Source: Sphaerisporangium sp039871875
GTDB taxonomy: Bacteria; Actinomycetota; Actinomycetes; Streptosporangiales; Streptosporangiaceae
Reading direction: 5' to 3'
Assembly (NCBI RefSeq): GCF_039871875.1
Contig: NZ_JBDPMD010000001.1
Span: forward strand, 124,001 to 188,000
DNA: 64,000 bases
The first letter of the stretch is position 1. Each line of letters starts with the position of its first letter. Shown one piece after another: positions 25,918 through 33,274 of the stretch. A program made the translations under genes and the position numbers. A model generated the notes under the pieces. It was not told where the DNA came from. It saw only the letters and a program-made list of their open reading frames with translations, and ran no database searches.

Positions 25918-26844
25918 GTGAGGTACGCCGCGCAGCGCCTCCTGCAGGCCGTCCCGGTGTTCGTGGCCACGACGTTCCTCATCTACGCCATGGTGTGGGC
26001 GCTGCCGGGGGACCCCATCCTGGCGCTGGCCGGGGACAAGCCGCTGCCGGAGTCGGTGGTGCGCACGCTGCGCGCGCACTACCACCTGGACGAGCCGCTC
26101 ATCGTGCAGTACGGCCTGTACATGGCGGGGGTGTTCCTGCGCGGCGACCTCGGGGAGACGTTCACCGGGCAGCCGGTCGCCGAGCTGCTCCAGGACCGCT
26201 GGGGTGTCACCGCGCAGCTCGCGCTCACCGCGTGGGTGTTCGAGCTGGTCGTCGGCGTCGGCCTCGGCGTGCTCGCCGGGCTGCGCCGCGGCAGGCTCGC
26301 CGACACCCTCGTGCTGGCCGGCACGACGTTCGTCATCGCCGTCCCGGTGTTCGTCGTCGGGTACACCGCGCAGATCGTGCTCGGGCTGAACCTCGGGCTG
26401 TTCCCCACCGCGGGCACCGACGAGGGGTGGCCGGTGAGCTACCTGCTGCCCGGCATGGTGCTCGGGTCGTTCGGCCTGGCGTACGTGGCGCGGCTCACCC
26501 GCACCAGCGTGGTGGAGAACCTGCGGGCCGACTACGTGCGCACCGCCACCGCCAAGGGCCTGCGCCGGTCCCGGGTGGTCGGCCGGCACACGCTGCGCAA
26601 CTCGCTGATCCCCGTCGTCACCTACCTCGGCGTGGACTTCGGCAACCTCATGGCGGGTGCCGTGGTCACCGAGGGCATCTTCAACCTGCCGGGCATCGGG
26701 CAGCAGGTGTTCCAGTCCATCCAGCTCCAGGAGGGCCCGGTGGTGGTCGGCGTCACCACCCTCCTGGTAATGATCTTCATTGTGGCCAACCTGCTCGTCG
26801 ACCTGCTGTACGGCGTGCTCGACCCGAGGATCCGCCGTGGTTGA
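25918..26844 (+). CDS. Peptide-type ABC permease, DppB family
   Basis: This 308-residue permease with about six membrane helices begins RYAAQRLLQAVPVFVATTFL and has the periplasmic DPILALAG and LDEPLIVQYGLYMAGVFLRG signatures of DppB/OppB. The EAA-like coupling loop is DYVRTATAKGLRRSRVVGRH. GTG 25918 follows CCCGGAGGCGCC. It overlaps the next permease by 8 nt. No ATPase genes follow, so energy must come from subunits encoded elsewhere. Confidence 0.93.
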   Translation: MRYAAQRLLQAVPVFVATTFLIYAMVWALPGDPILALAGDKPLPESVVRTLRAHYHLDEPLIVQYGLYMAGVFLRGDLGETFTGQPVAELLQDRWGVTAQLALTAWVFELVVGVGLGVLAGLRRGRLADTLVLAGTTFVIAVPVFVVGYTAQIVLGLNLGLFPTAGTDEGWPVSYLLPGMVLGSFGLAYVARLTRTSVVENLRADYVRTATAKGLRRSRVVGRHTLRNSLIPVVTYLGVDFGNLMAGAVVTEGIFNLPGIGQQVFQSIQLQEGPVVVGVTTLLVMIFIVANLLVDLLYGVLDPRIRRG

Positions 26845-27736
26845 CGTCAAGGCCGCCGCCGAGTCCACCGTGCCCGGCGGCGGGGAACCGCCGGGCTCCC
26901 TGTGGCACGACGCGTGGCGGGAGCTGCGGCGCCGCGCGCTGTTCTGGGTGTCGGCCGCCATCCTGCTGGTCGCGCTCGCCATGGCGGCCTTCCCGTCGCT
27001 GTTCGCCGCGCTCGGCCCCAACGAGGGCTGCGACCTGCGCGACTCCAAGCGCGGGCCCGGCCCCGGCGCGGTGTTCGGGTACGACCTGCAGGGCTGCGAC
27101 TACTGGTCCCAGATCGTGCACGGCACCCGCGCGTCGGTGCTGATCGGGCTCGCCGTCACCGTGTTCGCGCTGCTCATCGCGGTCGTGCTCGGGCTGCTCG
27201 CCGGGTACTACGGCGGGGTGCTCGACGCCGTCGTCTCCCGGGTCACCGACGTCTTCTTCGGCATCCCGTTCGTGCTCGGCGCCACCGTGGTGCTGGTCGC
27301 CTTCCCCGGCCAGGGCATCTGGGCCATGACACTGGTGCTGGTGCTGCTCGGGTGGACCACCATGACGCGGCTGATGCGCGGCCAGGTGATCGCCGTCAGG
27401 GACACCGACTACGTGCAGGCCGCCCGTGCGCTCGGCGCCGGCGACGTCCGCGTCATGGTGCGGCACATCCTGCCCAACTCCCTGGCGCCCGTTTTCGTGG
27501 TCGCCATGCTGAATGTGGGGAACGTCATCTCCGGTGAGGCCGTCCTGGACTACCTTGGGGTCGGCCTGCAGTACCCCGACGTGTCGTGGGGCCTGCAGCT
27601 CAACGTCGCCCAGTCGTTCTTCGCCGAGTACCCCCACCTGCTCCTGTTCCCCGCCCTGTTCCTCACCGCCACCGTCCTGAGCTTCCTCCTCCTCGGCGAC
27701 GTCGTGCGCGACGCCCTGGACCCGCGACTCCACTGA
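26837..27736 (+). CDS. Peptide-type ABC permease, DppC family
   Basis: This 299-residue permease has an N-terminal cytoplasmic segment, a first helix near 33-53, an enlarged extracellular loop with two cysteines (NEGCDLRDS and DLQGCDYWS) that could form a disulfide, and the EAA-loop DYVQAARALGAGDVRVMVRH. GTG 26837 is chosen because GAGGA lies 6 nt upstream and the frame overlaps the DppB-type stop by 8 nt; an earlier ATG at 26780 would only translate the other gene's sequence out of frame. It is the last gene before a strong bidirectional hairpin, so the operon lacks DppD/DppF ATPases. Confidence 0.93.
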   Translation: MVDVKAAAESTVPGGGEPPGSLWHDAWRELRRRALFWVSAAILLVALAMAAFPSLFAALGPNEGCDLRDSKRGPGPGAVFGYDLQGCDYWSQIVHGTRASVLIGLAVTVFALLIAVVLGLLAGYYGGVLDAVVSRVTDVFFGIPFVLGATVVLVAFPGQGIWAMTLVLVLLGWTTMTRLMRGQVIAVRDTDYVQAARALGAGDVRVMVRHILPNSLAPVFVVAMLNVGNVISGEAVLDYLGVGLQYPDVSWGLQLNVAQSFFAEYPHLLLFPALFLTATVLSFLLLGDVVRDALDPRLH

Positions 27737-27761
27737 CCGGTGACCTGACCGCACCGCCATC

Positions 27762-27800
27762 GCGCCCCGGCCGGCCGAAGGAGGGGACCGGCCGGGGCGC
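27762..27800. terminator. Bidirectional terminator between the permease and XRE genes
   Basis: GCGCCCCGGCCGG (27762-27774), a 13-nt loop and CCGGCCGGGGCGC (27788-27800) make a perfect 13-bp stem between two convergent genes. Confidence 0.8.
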
Positions 27801-27807
27801 CCCGGCG

Positions 27808-28557
27808 TCACTCACACGCGGGCAGCGCCGGTTGGTCCTTGGTCCGCACCGCGGGCAGCCACGCCACCCCGCCCGGCGCGTCACCCACCCGCACCCGGAA
27901 CCACCGCGTGGTGCCGACCCCCGTCTCGTCCGCCACCCGCTCCCCGTCGTACAGGACGCAGTCCGCCCGCAGCCGATCGTCGTGCCACACCCGGTGCGCC
28001 ACGACGTTCCCCGCGTCGTAGTCCAGCCGCGGATCCCTGGCCAGCCCCATGCTGCACGCCGGCACCCGCTCGGCACGCGTGCCGCAGTCCCCCTCGACGT
28101 TGAACACCCGCACCGTGGCCGAGGTCGCCGTGGGCACCACACCCCCCATGACCCGCGGGGCCTGCGGCTCCCGCCCCGTCCACCACAAGGTCACCGCGGT
28201 CACCGCGGCCGTGGCGAGCAGGACCGTCACCACCACGGGCACCCGTGGCCGCCACCGCGCCCCGGCGGCCTCCTCCCGCGCCTCCTCCTGCCCCGTCCCG
28301 GCGGACGAGTCCCGGCCGGCGTCCGCGACCGCCCACAACCGGTGCAGCTCCCGTAACTCGTCCCCGCTGGCCCCGCACGCCCTGCCGAACGCGTGCACCA
28401 CCCCGTAGCCGGACGGCACCTTCGCCCCCGAACAGTACCGGTGAAGGCTGGAACTGCTCACTCCCGTGCGCTTGGCGAGCTCCTCGAAACTCACGTCCGC
28501 CCGATTCTTGAGCGACCGCATCCGGGCGGCGAACCTCTCCGTTTCCCCCGTACGCAT
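27808..28557 (-). CDS. Membrane-bound XRE-type regulator with extracellular domain
   Basis: From ATG 28557 the product has 249 residues. An XRE-like HTH lies at about 5-62 (SFEELAKRTGVSSSSLHRYC), followed by an acidic linker, one membrane helix near 106-126 and a C-terminal extracellular domain with four cysteines and an SH3-like look (TRWFRVRVGDAPGGVAWLP). The ATG is chosen for GGAGGAAAC upstream; a longer frame from 28602 is less likely. Proteins with this HTH-TM-outer-domain plan are common in actinomycetes, often fused to or beside DUF2690 domains. A DUF2690 gene lies divergently here, so a sensor/secreted-partner pair is inferred. Confidence 0.8.
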   Translation of the reverse strand: MRTGETERFAARMRSLKNRADVSFEELAKRTGVSSSSLHRYCSGAKVPSGYGVVHAFGRACGASGDELRELHRLWAVADAGRDSSAGTGQEEAREEAAGARWRPRVPVVVTVLLATAAVTAVTLWWTGREPQAPRVMGGVVPTATSATVRVFNVEGDCGTRAERVPACSMGLARDPRLDYDAGNVVAHRVWHDDRLRADCVLYDGERVADETGVGTTRWFRVRVGDAPGGVAWLPAVRTKDQPALPACE

Positions 28558-28891
28558 GATCCGTTTCCTCCCCGTGCGACATGAGCCGGACCCGTCGCCC
28601 ACTCGCCGAGGACATGTCCCACCCGTATCCCAGGCAGCGTGCGAAACGGCAGCTCAGGTGGATGTCTGTGGCCCATCATCCCATTTGCCGCTGTTTTATT
28701 GCCAGGTATTGCGCCATATTGCAAACGTTGGTTTGGCCTCCGGGGCATCAGTCCGGAAAACAGGGTGAGGCTAATGATCGGCGCGCTTTCGCGGCCGTTG
28801 TTACTCCCTTTGTTCGCGGCTCGGAACCGGAGGTCCGCTTGGACGATCGCGGCCCTCGTCGCGGCCGCGGACTACGGAAGGAATGAATGAC
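28558..28891. other. Divergent intergenic region between XRE and DUF2690 genes
   Basis: This 334-nt gap is visibly richer in A/T than its neighbours around 28660-28830. It contains three helically phased TATTGC boxes (annotated separately) and a GGAAGGA ribosome-binding site at 28876-28882. Short open frames exist in it, but none has a convincing start signal or composition. Promoter boxes could not be assigned with confidence. Confidence 0.6.
28697..28722 (+). repeat. Three TATTGC boxes with exact 10-bp phasing
   Basis: TATTGC occurs at 28697-28702, 28707-28712 and 28717-28722, exactly one helical turn apart, in the divergent promoter region. This is the pattern expected of a cooperative regulator-binding site; the XRE protein next to it is the first candidate. 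Confidence 0.65.
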
Positions 28892-29344
28892 GTGAAACTC
28901 TCCAGGCTGGTGTCCGCGGGGCTCCTCGGTGCGACGTTGCTCGCCGGGGCGACGCTGACCGCGCCGCCCGCCTCGGCGGGAGCCCTGGTCTGCTCGGGGT
29001 CGGCGTGCGACGGCCGCGACCCGCAGGGCAACTGCTCGGGCGACGCCCGCACCGTGGACAGCCTCACCTTGGGCCAGGCGATCCTGGAACTGCGCTACAG
29101 CAGGGCGTGCCGCGCCGCGTGGGCCCGGATCAGCAACGCCCCGTGGCGAGTGAACGACACGTTTGTCTCCTTCGCCCGGATCATCCGCAACAGCGACGGC
29201 CGGACCTACACCTGCAGCGTGCCCCAGGGCGGAACGAGCTGCTACACCCTCATGGTCAACGACGCCAACGTCACCTCCTACGCCTACGGCGAGTGGGACT
29301 CCGGCGCACGCGTCTACTCAGGCCGTACCGGCTCCTACCTCTGA
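28892..29344 (+). CDS. Secreted DUF2690 protein
   Basis: This 150-residue protein has a signal peptide (KLSRLVSAGLLGATLLAGAT, cleavage after PASAG) and the DUF2690 pattern CSGSACDGRDPQGNCSGDA followed by a small beta-rich domain with a further cysteine pair (TCSVPQGGTSCYTL). The function of the family is unknown. GTG 28892 is preferred over ATG 28883 because the GGAAGGA sequence ends 9 nt before the GTG but touches the ATG; the signal peptide is also tidier from the GTG. It is divergent from a membrane XRE regulator that is probably its functional partner. Confidence 0.82.
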   Translation: MKLSRLVSAGLLGATLLAGATLTAPPASAGALVCSGSACDGRDPQGNCSGDARTVDSLTLGQAILELRYSRACRAAWARISNAPWRVNDTFVSFARIIRNSDGRTYTCSVPQGGTSCYTLMVNDANVTSYAYGEWDSGARVYSGRTGSYL

Positions 29345-29455
29345 CAGGGAATCCCACCCGGTGAACGGGGGGTCCGCGGGCGAAGAGACCACGCCCGCCG
29401 GATCCCGCCGCCCCCGCCCCGCGTCGCAGTCGCGGCGGCGGGGGATACCGGGATC

Positions 29456-30061
29456 ATGACCGGCGAGTCGGAAGACTGGATGCGTCGCTTCCACCTGGGC
29501 ACCGAGACGGTGACCGGCACGGGCGAGCTCTCCGTACGGCGAGGCACAAGCCGCCTCGCCGGCGCCCTCTGCGCCCTGCTGCGCCTGCCGCGCACCGGCG
29601 AGCCCGTCCCCGCCCGCGTCGTCGTCCACCGCCGCCCTGCCCGTGTCGTCGTCCACCGCCGCCCCGCCGGTACCGGACCGCGGCCGCTCACGGAGCGCTG
29701 GGTCCGCCACATCGGCCCCTACCGCCTGACCACCACCCAGGTCCGCACCGGCCCCCACGGCAGGGAACGCCACGGCCTCCTGGTTCTCCACACCCGCACC
29801 ACCGCCGGCCCCGGCGAGGTCACCGTCACCCAGACCCGGACCGTCCTCGGCGCCGGCCCGCTCCGCGTCCGGCTCCCCGCTCGTGTGGCCCCCCAGGTGT
29901 CGGCGCGTGCGCGCGTCGAGCCCGGTGACCTCCATGCCCCCGCCCCTCGCTTCCACATCGAGGTACGGGTGACCCTGCCCGTCGTCGGGCTGCTGCTCTC
30001 CTACACCGGCCACCTGTGCGAGGAACGCGGGGACCGGCTCCCGCCGCCTGCCTCCGGGTAG
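29456..30061 (+). CDS. DUF4166-like protein with an internal 9-residue duplication
   Basis: This 201-residue protein resembles the DUF4166 family: the start MRRFHLGTETVTGTGELSVR, RLAGALCALLRLPRTGEPV, WVRHIGPYRLTT and the C-terminal FHIEVRVTLPVVGLLLSYTG. The role of the family is unknown; it is often fused to or beside saccharopine-dehydrogenase-like proteins, which is not the case here. Residues RVVVHRRPA occur twice in direct succession, the product of a 27-nt tandem duplication. The ATG at 29456 has no good Shine-Dalgarno. No signal peptide was seen. Confidence 0.65.
   Translation: MTGESEDWMRRFHLGTETVTGTGELSVRRGTSRLAGALCALLRLPRTGEPVPARVVVHRRPARVVVHRRPAGTGPRPLTERWVRHIGPYRLTTTQVRTGPHGRERHGLLVLHTRTTAGPGEVTVTQTRTVLGAGPLRVRLPARVAPQVSARARVEPGDLHAPAPRFHIEVRVTLPVVGLLLSYTGHLCEERGDRLPPPASG
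29615..29668 (+). repeat. 27-nt in-frame tandem duplication
   Basis: Two adjacent 27-nt units (29615-29641 and 29642-29668) encode RVVVHRRPA twice, differing at only a few bases. The high identity suggests a recent replication-slippage event. Confidence 0.9.
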
Positions 30062-30173
30062 CGCGGTCATGCCAGGGACGTGACACCGACCCCAGAATCG
30101 ACCGGGGACCCTGGACGGCCGGCCACCTGCGGGGTGTCATGAGGATCTGGCCGACGGTGATGAGGGGATGGTC

Positions 30174-30905
30174 ATGGAGTTACCCAGGGTCGTGTCGCGG
30201 GACGAGTGGCGGGCGGAGCGGGTGGCGTTGCTGGAGAAGGAGAAGGAGGTGACGCGGGCGCGGGACGCCGTCAACGCGGCGCGGCGGGGGTTGCCGATGG
30301 TGGAGGTGGACACCGAGTACGTGTTCGAGGGGGCGGGCGGGAAGGTGGGGCTGCCCGACCTGTTCGAGGGACGGCGGCAGTTGATCGTCTATCACTTCAT
30401 GTGGGTCAAGGGGACGGGGCAGGGGTGCGGCAGTTGTTCGTTCCTCGTGGACAACGTGGGAGATCTGCGGCATCTGCACGCGTGTGACACGACGCTGGTG
30501 CTGGTGTCGCGGGCGCCGTACGCCGAGATCGAGCGGTTCAAGGGGCGGATGGGGTGGGGGGTGCCGTGGTACTCCTCGCACGGGAGCGACTTCAACTACG
30601 ACTTCCACGCGACCAACGACGAGGCGGTGGCGCCGGTCGAGTACAACTACATGGACAAGGCGACGCTGGAGAGCAAGGGGCTGCTGTTCCTGGCGGCGGA
30701 CGACCAGGACGGGCACGGGGCCAGTGTGTTCCTGCGGGACGGGGAGCGGGTCTTCCACACCTACTCGACCTTCGGGCGAGGCCCTGAGACGGTGCTGACG
30801 ACGTACAACTACCTCGATCTGACGCCGCTCGGGCGGCAGAGGTACGTCAACGAGTTCCCCTACCACGACACGTACGGGGAGGACGCGGGGACGGGCTGCC
30901 ACTAG
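30174..30905 (+). CDS. DUF899 thioredoxin-like family protein
   Basis: This 243-residue protein matches DUF899: RDEWRAERVALLEKEKEVTR at the N-terminus, then FEGRRQLIVYHFMWVKG, GCGSCSFLVDNVGDLRHLHA and WYSSHGSDFNYDFHA. The fold is thioredoxin-like with a CGSC pair near residue 88, but the family has no proven reaction. ATG 30174 lies 6 nt after GAGGGG; the ATG at 30168 is too close to that site. No signal peptide is present, so it is cytoplasmic. It seems to be a single-gene unit. Confidence 0.88.
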   Translation: MELPRVVSRDEWRAERVALLEKEKEVTRARDAVNAARRGLPMVEVDTEYVFEGAGGKVGLPDLFEGRRQLIVYHFMWVKGTGQGCGSCSFLVDNVGDLRHLHACDTTLVLVSRAPYAEIERFKGRMGWGVPWYSSHGSDFNYDFHATNDEAVAPVEYNYMDKATLESKGLLFLAADDQDGHGASVFLRDGERVFHTYSTFGRGPETVLTTYNYLDLTPLGRQRYVNEFPYHDTYGEDAGTGCH

Positions 30906-31225
30906 AGAACCCGGCGAAAGGCGCAAATCCCTTCAAATCCCCTGTGGGTGTATAGCGGTGCCAGATCAGCGGGCCGTTGTGTCGAGGTCCGGAGGACGCT
31001 TGCCCGGGGTGGGTCAAAGGCCGACACCGCAGCCGGGGGGTGCCGCGGGTGGCGGGGTACGGGTGGGGTGAGGCGGCGGGAGTCCACCCGCCGGTGCGAT
31101 CGAGGTCGCCGGCCGTCAGGGGGCTGACGGTCATGTGCACCGCCCTGCGAGCCGGCCACCGCCGGTCCGGGGACCTGGTCACTCACCATGGTGGCCGTTC
31201 ACCACACCACAAAGGGACAGACGCC
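30906..31225. other. 320-nt intergenic region upstream of the fasciclin gene
   Basis: The stretch has an A/T-richer start (around 30920-30960, including GTGTATAGCGG, a possible -10) and a GC-rich second half. A good ribosome-binding site (AAGGGA, 31212-31217) serves the fasciclin gene. An open frame begins at 30977 in the same phase as the fasciclin gene, but its sequence looks non-coding. No RNA gene or riboswitch was recognised. Confidence 0.5.
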
Positions 31226-31897
31226 ATGAAATATCGTCTTCTCGCCCTTCCGATAGCGGCAGCGACCCTGTCGATCTCCGCCACGTACGCCGCCGCCACC
31301 ACCGGCGGTGGCACGGGGACGTCCTACGCGCCGGCGGCGGCCGGGGCGCGCGTCCAGCCGACCGAGTCACCCACCGATTCGCCGACCACCACGCCCACCG
31401 AGTCACCCACCACCTCGCCGGGTGTCGCCCCCGTCGGGCCCGGCTGCGGCAGCCTCCCGCAGTCCGGGCCGGGCAGCCCGGCCGACCTCGCCGGCCAGCC
31501 GGCGGGCACCGCGCTCTCGCAGGTCCCCGAGCTGTCCACGCTGGCGAGGGCCGTGGAGAAGGCGGACCTGAAGGACACGCTGGACTCCGCCGAGGACATC
31601 ACCGTCTTCGCGCCGGTCGACAAGGCCTTCGACAAGATCCCCAAGGAGACGCTCGACAGGGTGCTCGCGGAGAGGCAGGTGCTCGACCAGCTCCTCAAGT
31701 ACCACATCGTCCAGAAGCGCCTCAGCCCGTCCGACCTCGCCAACGGCAACTTCACCTCCGTGCAGGGCGGCAAGATCACCACGAGCGGCTCCGGCCAGGA
31801 CTTCAAGGTGAACGACGCCAAGGTGCTGTGCGGCAACATCCAGACCAAGAACGCCACCGTCTACCTGATCGACGCGGTGCTCAAGCCGCGCGGGTGA
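31226..31897 (+). CDS. Secreted fasciclin (FAS1) domain protein
   Basis: This 223-residue protein has a signal peptide (KYRLLALPIAAATLSISATY), a Thr/Ser/Pro-rich low-complexity stretch (PTESPTDSPTTTPTESPTT) and one FAS1 domain from about 90 to the end. Its H1 region is ITVFAPVDKAFDKIP and its H2 region ends in ATVYLIDAVLKP. FAS1 domains mediate cell adhesion or matrix contact. ATG 31226 follows AAGGGACAGACGCC. The gene ends just before a perfect bidirectional terminator. Confidence 0.92.
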   Translation: MKYRLLALPIAAATLSISATYAAATTGGGTGTSYAPAAAGARVQPTESPTDSPTTTPTESPTTSPGVAPVGPGCGSLPQSGPGSPADLAGQPAGTALSQVPELSTLARAVEKADLKDTLDSAEDITVFAPVDKAFDKIPKETLDRVLAERQVLDQLLKYHIVQKRLSPSDLANGNFTSVQGGKITTSGSGQDFKVNDAKVLCGNIQTKNATVYLIDAVLKPRG

Positions 31898-31905
31898 CCG
31901 ATGAC

Positions 31906-31935
31906 GGAACCGCGCCGGGGACCCGGCGCGGTTCC
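31906..31935. terminator. Bidirectional terminator between fasciclin and M20 genes
   Basis: GGAACCGCGCCGG (31906-31918), a GGAC tetraloop and CCGGCGCGGTTCC (31923-31935) form a perfect 13-bp stem in the 54-nt gap between convergent genes. Confidence 0.85.
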
Positions 31936-31951
31936 GCGCGACCGGAGACGG

Positions 31952-33274
31952 TCAGGGGGCGGTGAGCAGGCGGTCGAGCACGCGGACGCCGAACTCCAGG
32001 CCGGCGACCGGGACGCGCTCGTCCACGCCGTGGAACATGCCGAAGTAGTCCAGCGACGGGTCCAGCAGCAGCGGGGCGAAGCCGTAGCCGCGGATGCCGA
32101 GCCGCGCGAACGACTTGGCGTCGGTGCCGCCGGTCATGACGTAGGGCACGGGGCGGCCCGCGGGGTCCTCGGCCAGCAGGGCGGCGCACAGGTCGTCGAA
32201 AAGGCCCTCGGTGGGGGAGGCGACGTCGTCGTCGAAGCTGACGAACTCGCGGGTGATCTTCGGGCCGAGCAGCTCGTCGATTGTCGCGAGGAACTCGTCG
32301 CGGAAGCCGGGGAGAAAACGGCCGTCCACCTGCGCCTCGGCGGTGCCGGGGATGACGTTCACCTTGTAGCCGGCGTTCAGCATCGTGGGGTTGGCCGAGT
32401 TGCGGATGACGCCCTTGAACAGGGTGCCCGCCCGGCCGAGCCGTTCGGCCTCCGCGTCCAGCCGGTCCAGGTCGATGGTGGTGCCGAGCGCCTTGCCGAG
32501 GTCGGCGATGAGCGTCGCCACCGCCGGGGTGAGCCGCACCGGCCACCGGTGGTCGGCGATGCGGGCGAGCGCCCGGCACAGCTCGGCCACCGGGTTGTCC
32601 ACCGGCGGCTTGGACCCGTGCCCGGCCACGCCGTGCGCCGTCACCTTCATCCACGCCGTGCCCCGTTCGCCCACCGCGACCGGGTACACCCGCAGCGGCC
32701 CGCCGTCCGGGGACGCTCCGTCGAGGCCGCCGGGCGCGCCGCGGGGCACGGTGACGCTGAAGCCGCCGCTCTCGCTGATGGCCTCGGTGCAGCCCTCGAA
32801 CAGCTCCGGGCGCCGGGTGACCGCGTAGCCCGCGCCGTACTCGCCGGTCGCCTCCTCGTCGGCGAGGAACGCCAGCACGACGTCCCGCCGCGGGCGCCGT
32901 CCCTCGCGTGCCCACTTGCCGACCAGCGCCAGCGTCATGGACAGCGTGCCTTTCATGTCCACCGCGCCCCGGCCGTGCACGCAGCCGTCCTCGACCTCCC
33001 CGGAGAACGGGTGCGTGCGCCACTCGCCGGGGTCGGCGGGCACGACGTCCAGGTGCCCGTGGATCAGCAGGCCGCGCGGGTCGTCGCCGGGGATGCGCGC
33101 GACGACGCTGGTGCGGCGGGGCGCGGACTCGAAGATCTCCGCTTCGACGCCCGCGCCGGCCAGCAACTCGGCGACGTACTCGGCCGCCGGGCGCTCTCCA
33201 GGCCCTCCCGGCGTGCCGTCGTTGGTGGTGTTGATTCTGAGCAGGTCCGAGCAGATGCCCGCCACCTCTGTCAC
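31952..33274 (-). CDS. M20/M28-type zinc metallopeptidase (ArgE/DapE/CPG2 family)
   Basis: This 440-residue enzyme shows the M20 metal and catalytic motifs: HGHLDVVPAD with H74 and D76, GRGAVDMKG with metal-bridging D106, and LADEEATGEYG with catalytic E140 and metal ligand E141. A dimerisation domain (AWMKVTAHGVAGHGSKPP) follows, and a late MTGGTDAKSF supplies another ligand region. The family hydrolyses amide bonds of dipeptides, acylated amino acids or related compounds in the cytoplasm. GTG 33274 overlaps the stop of the S9 peptidase gene as GTGA and has GAGAGGACG upstream. It is the last gene of a three-peptidase operon. Confidence 0.93.
   Translation of the reverse strand: MTEVAGICSDLLRINTTNDGTPGGPGERPAAEYVAELLAGAGVEAEIFESAPRRTSVVARIPGDDPRGLLIHGHLDVVPADPGEWRTHPFSGEVEDGCVHGRGAVDMKGTLSMTLALVGKWAREGRRPRRDVVLAFLADEEATGEYGAGYAVTRRPELFEGCTEAISESGGFSVTVPRGAPGGLDGASPDGGPLRVYPVAVGERGTAWMKVTAHGVAGHGSKPPVDNPVAELCRALARIADHRWPVRLTPAVATLIADLGKALGTTIDLDRLDAEAERLGRAGTLFKGVIRNSANPTMLNAGYKVNVIPGTAEAQVDGRFLPGFRDEFLATIDELLGPKITREFVSFDDDVASPTEGLFDDLCAALLAEDPAGRPVPYVMTGGTDAKSFARLGIRGYGFAPLLLDPSLDYFGMFHGVDERVPVAGLEFGVRVLDRLLTAP

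Noticed and set aside
28639..28890. 83-codon hydrophobic frame in the XRE/DUF2690 intergenic region
   Set aside because: No ribosome-binding site, overlaps the TATTGC boxes and the DUF2690 start, and its composition looks random.
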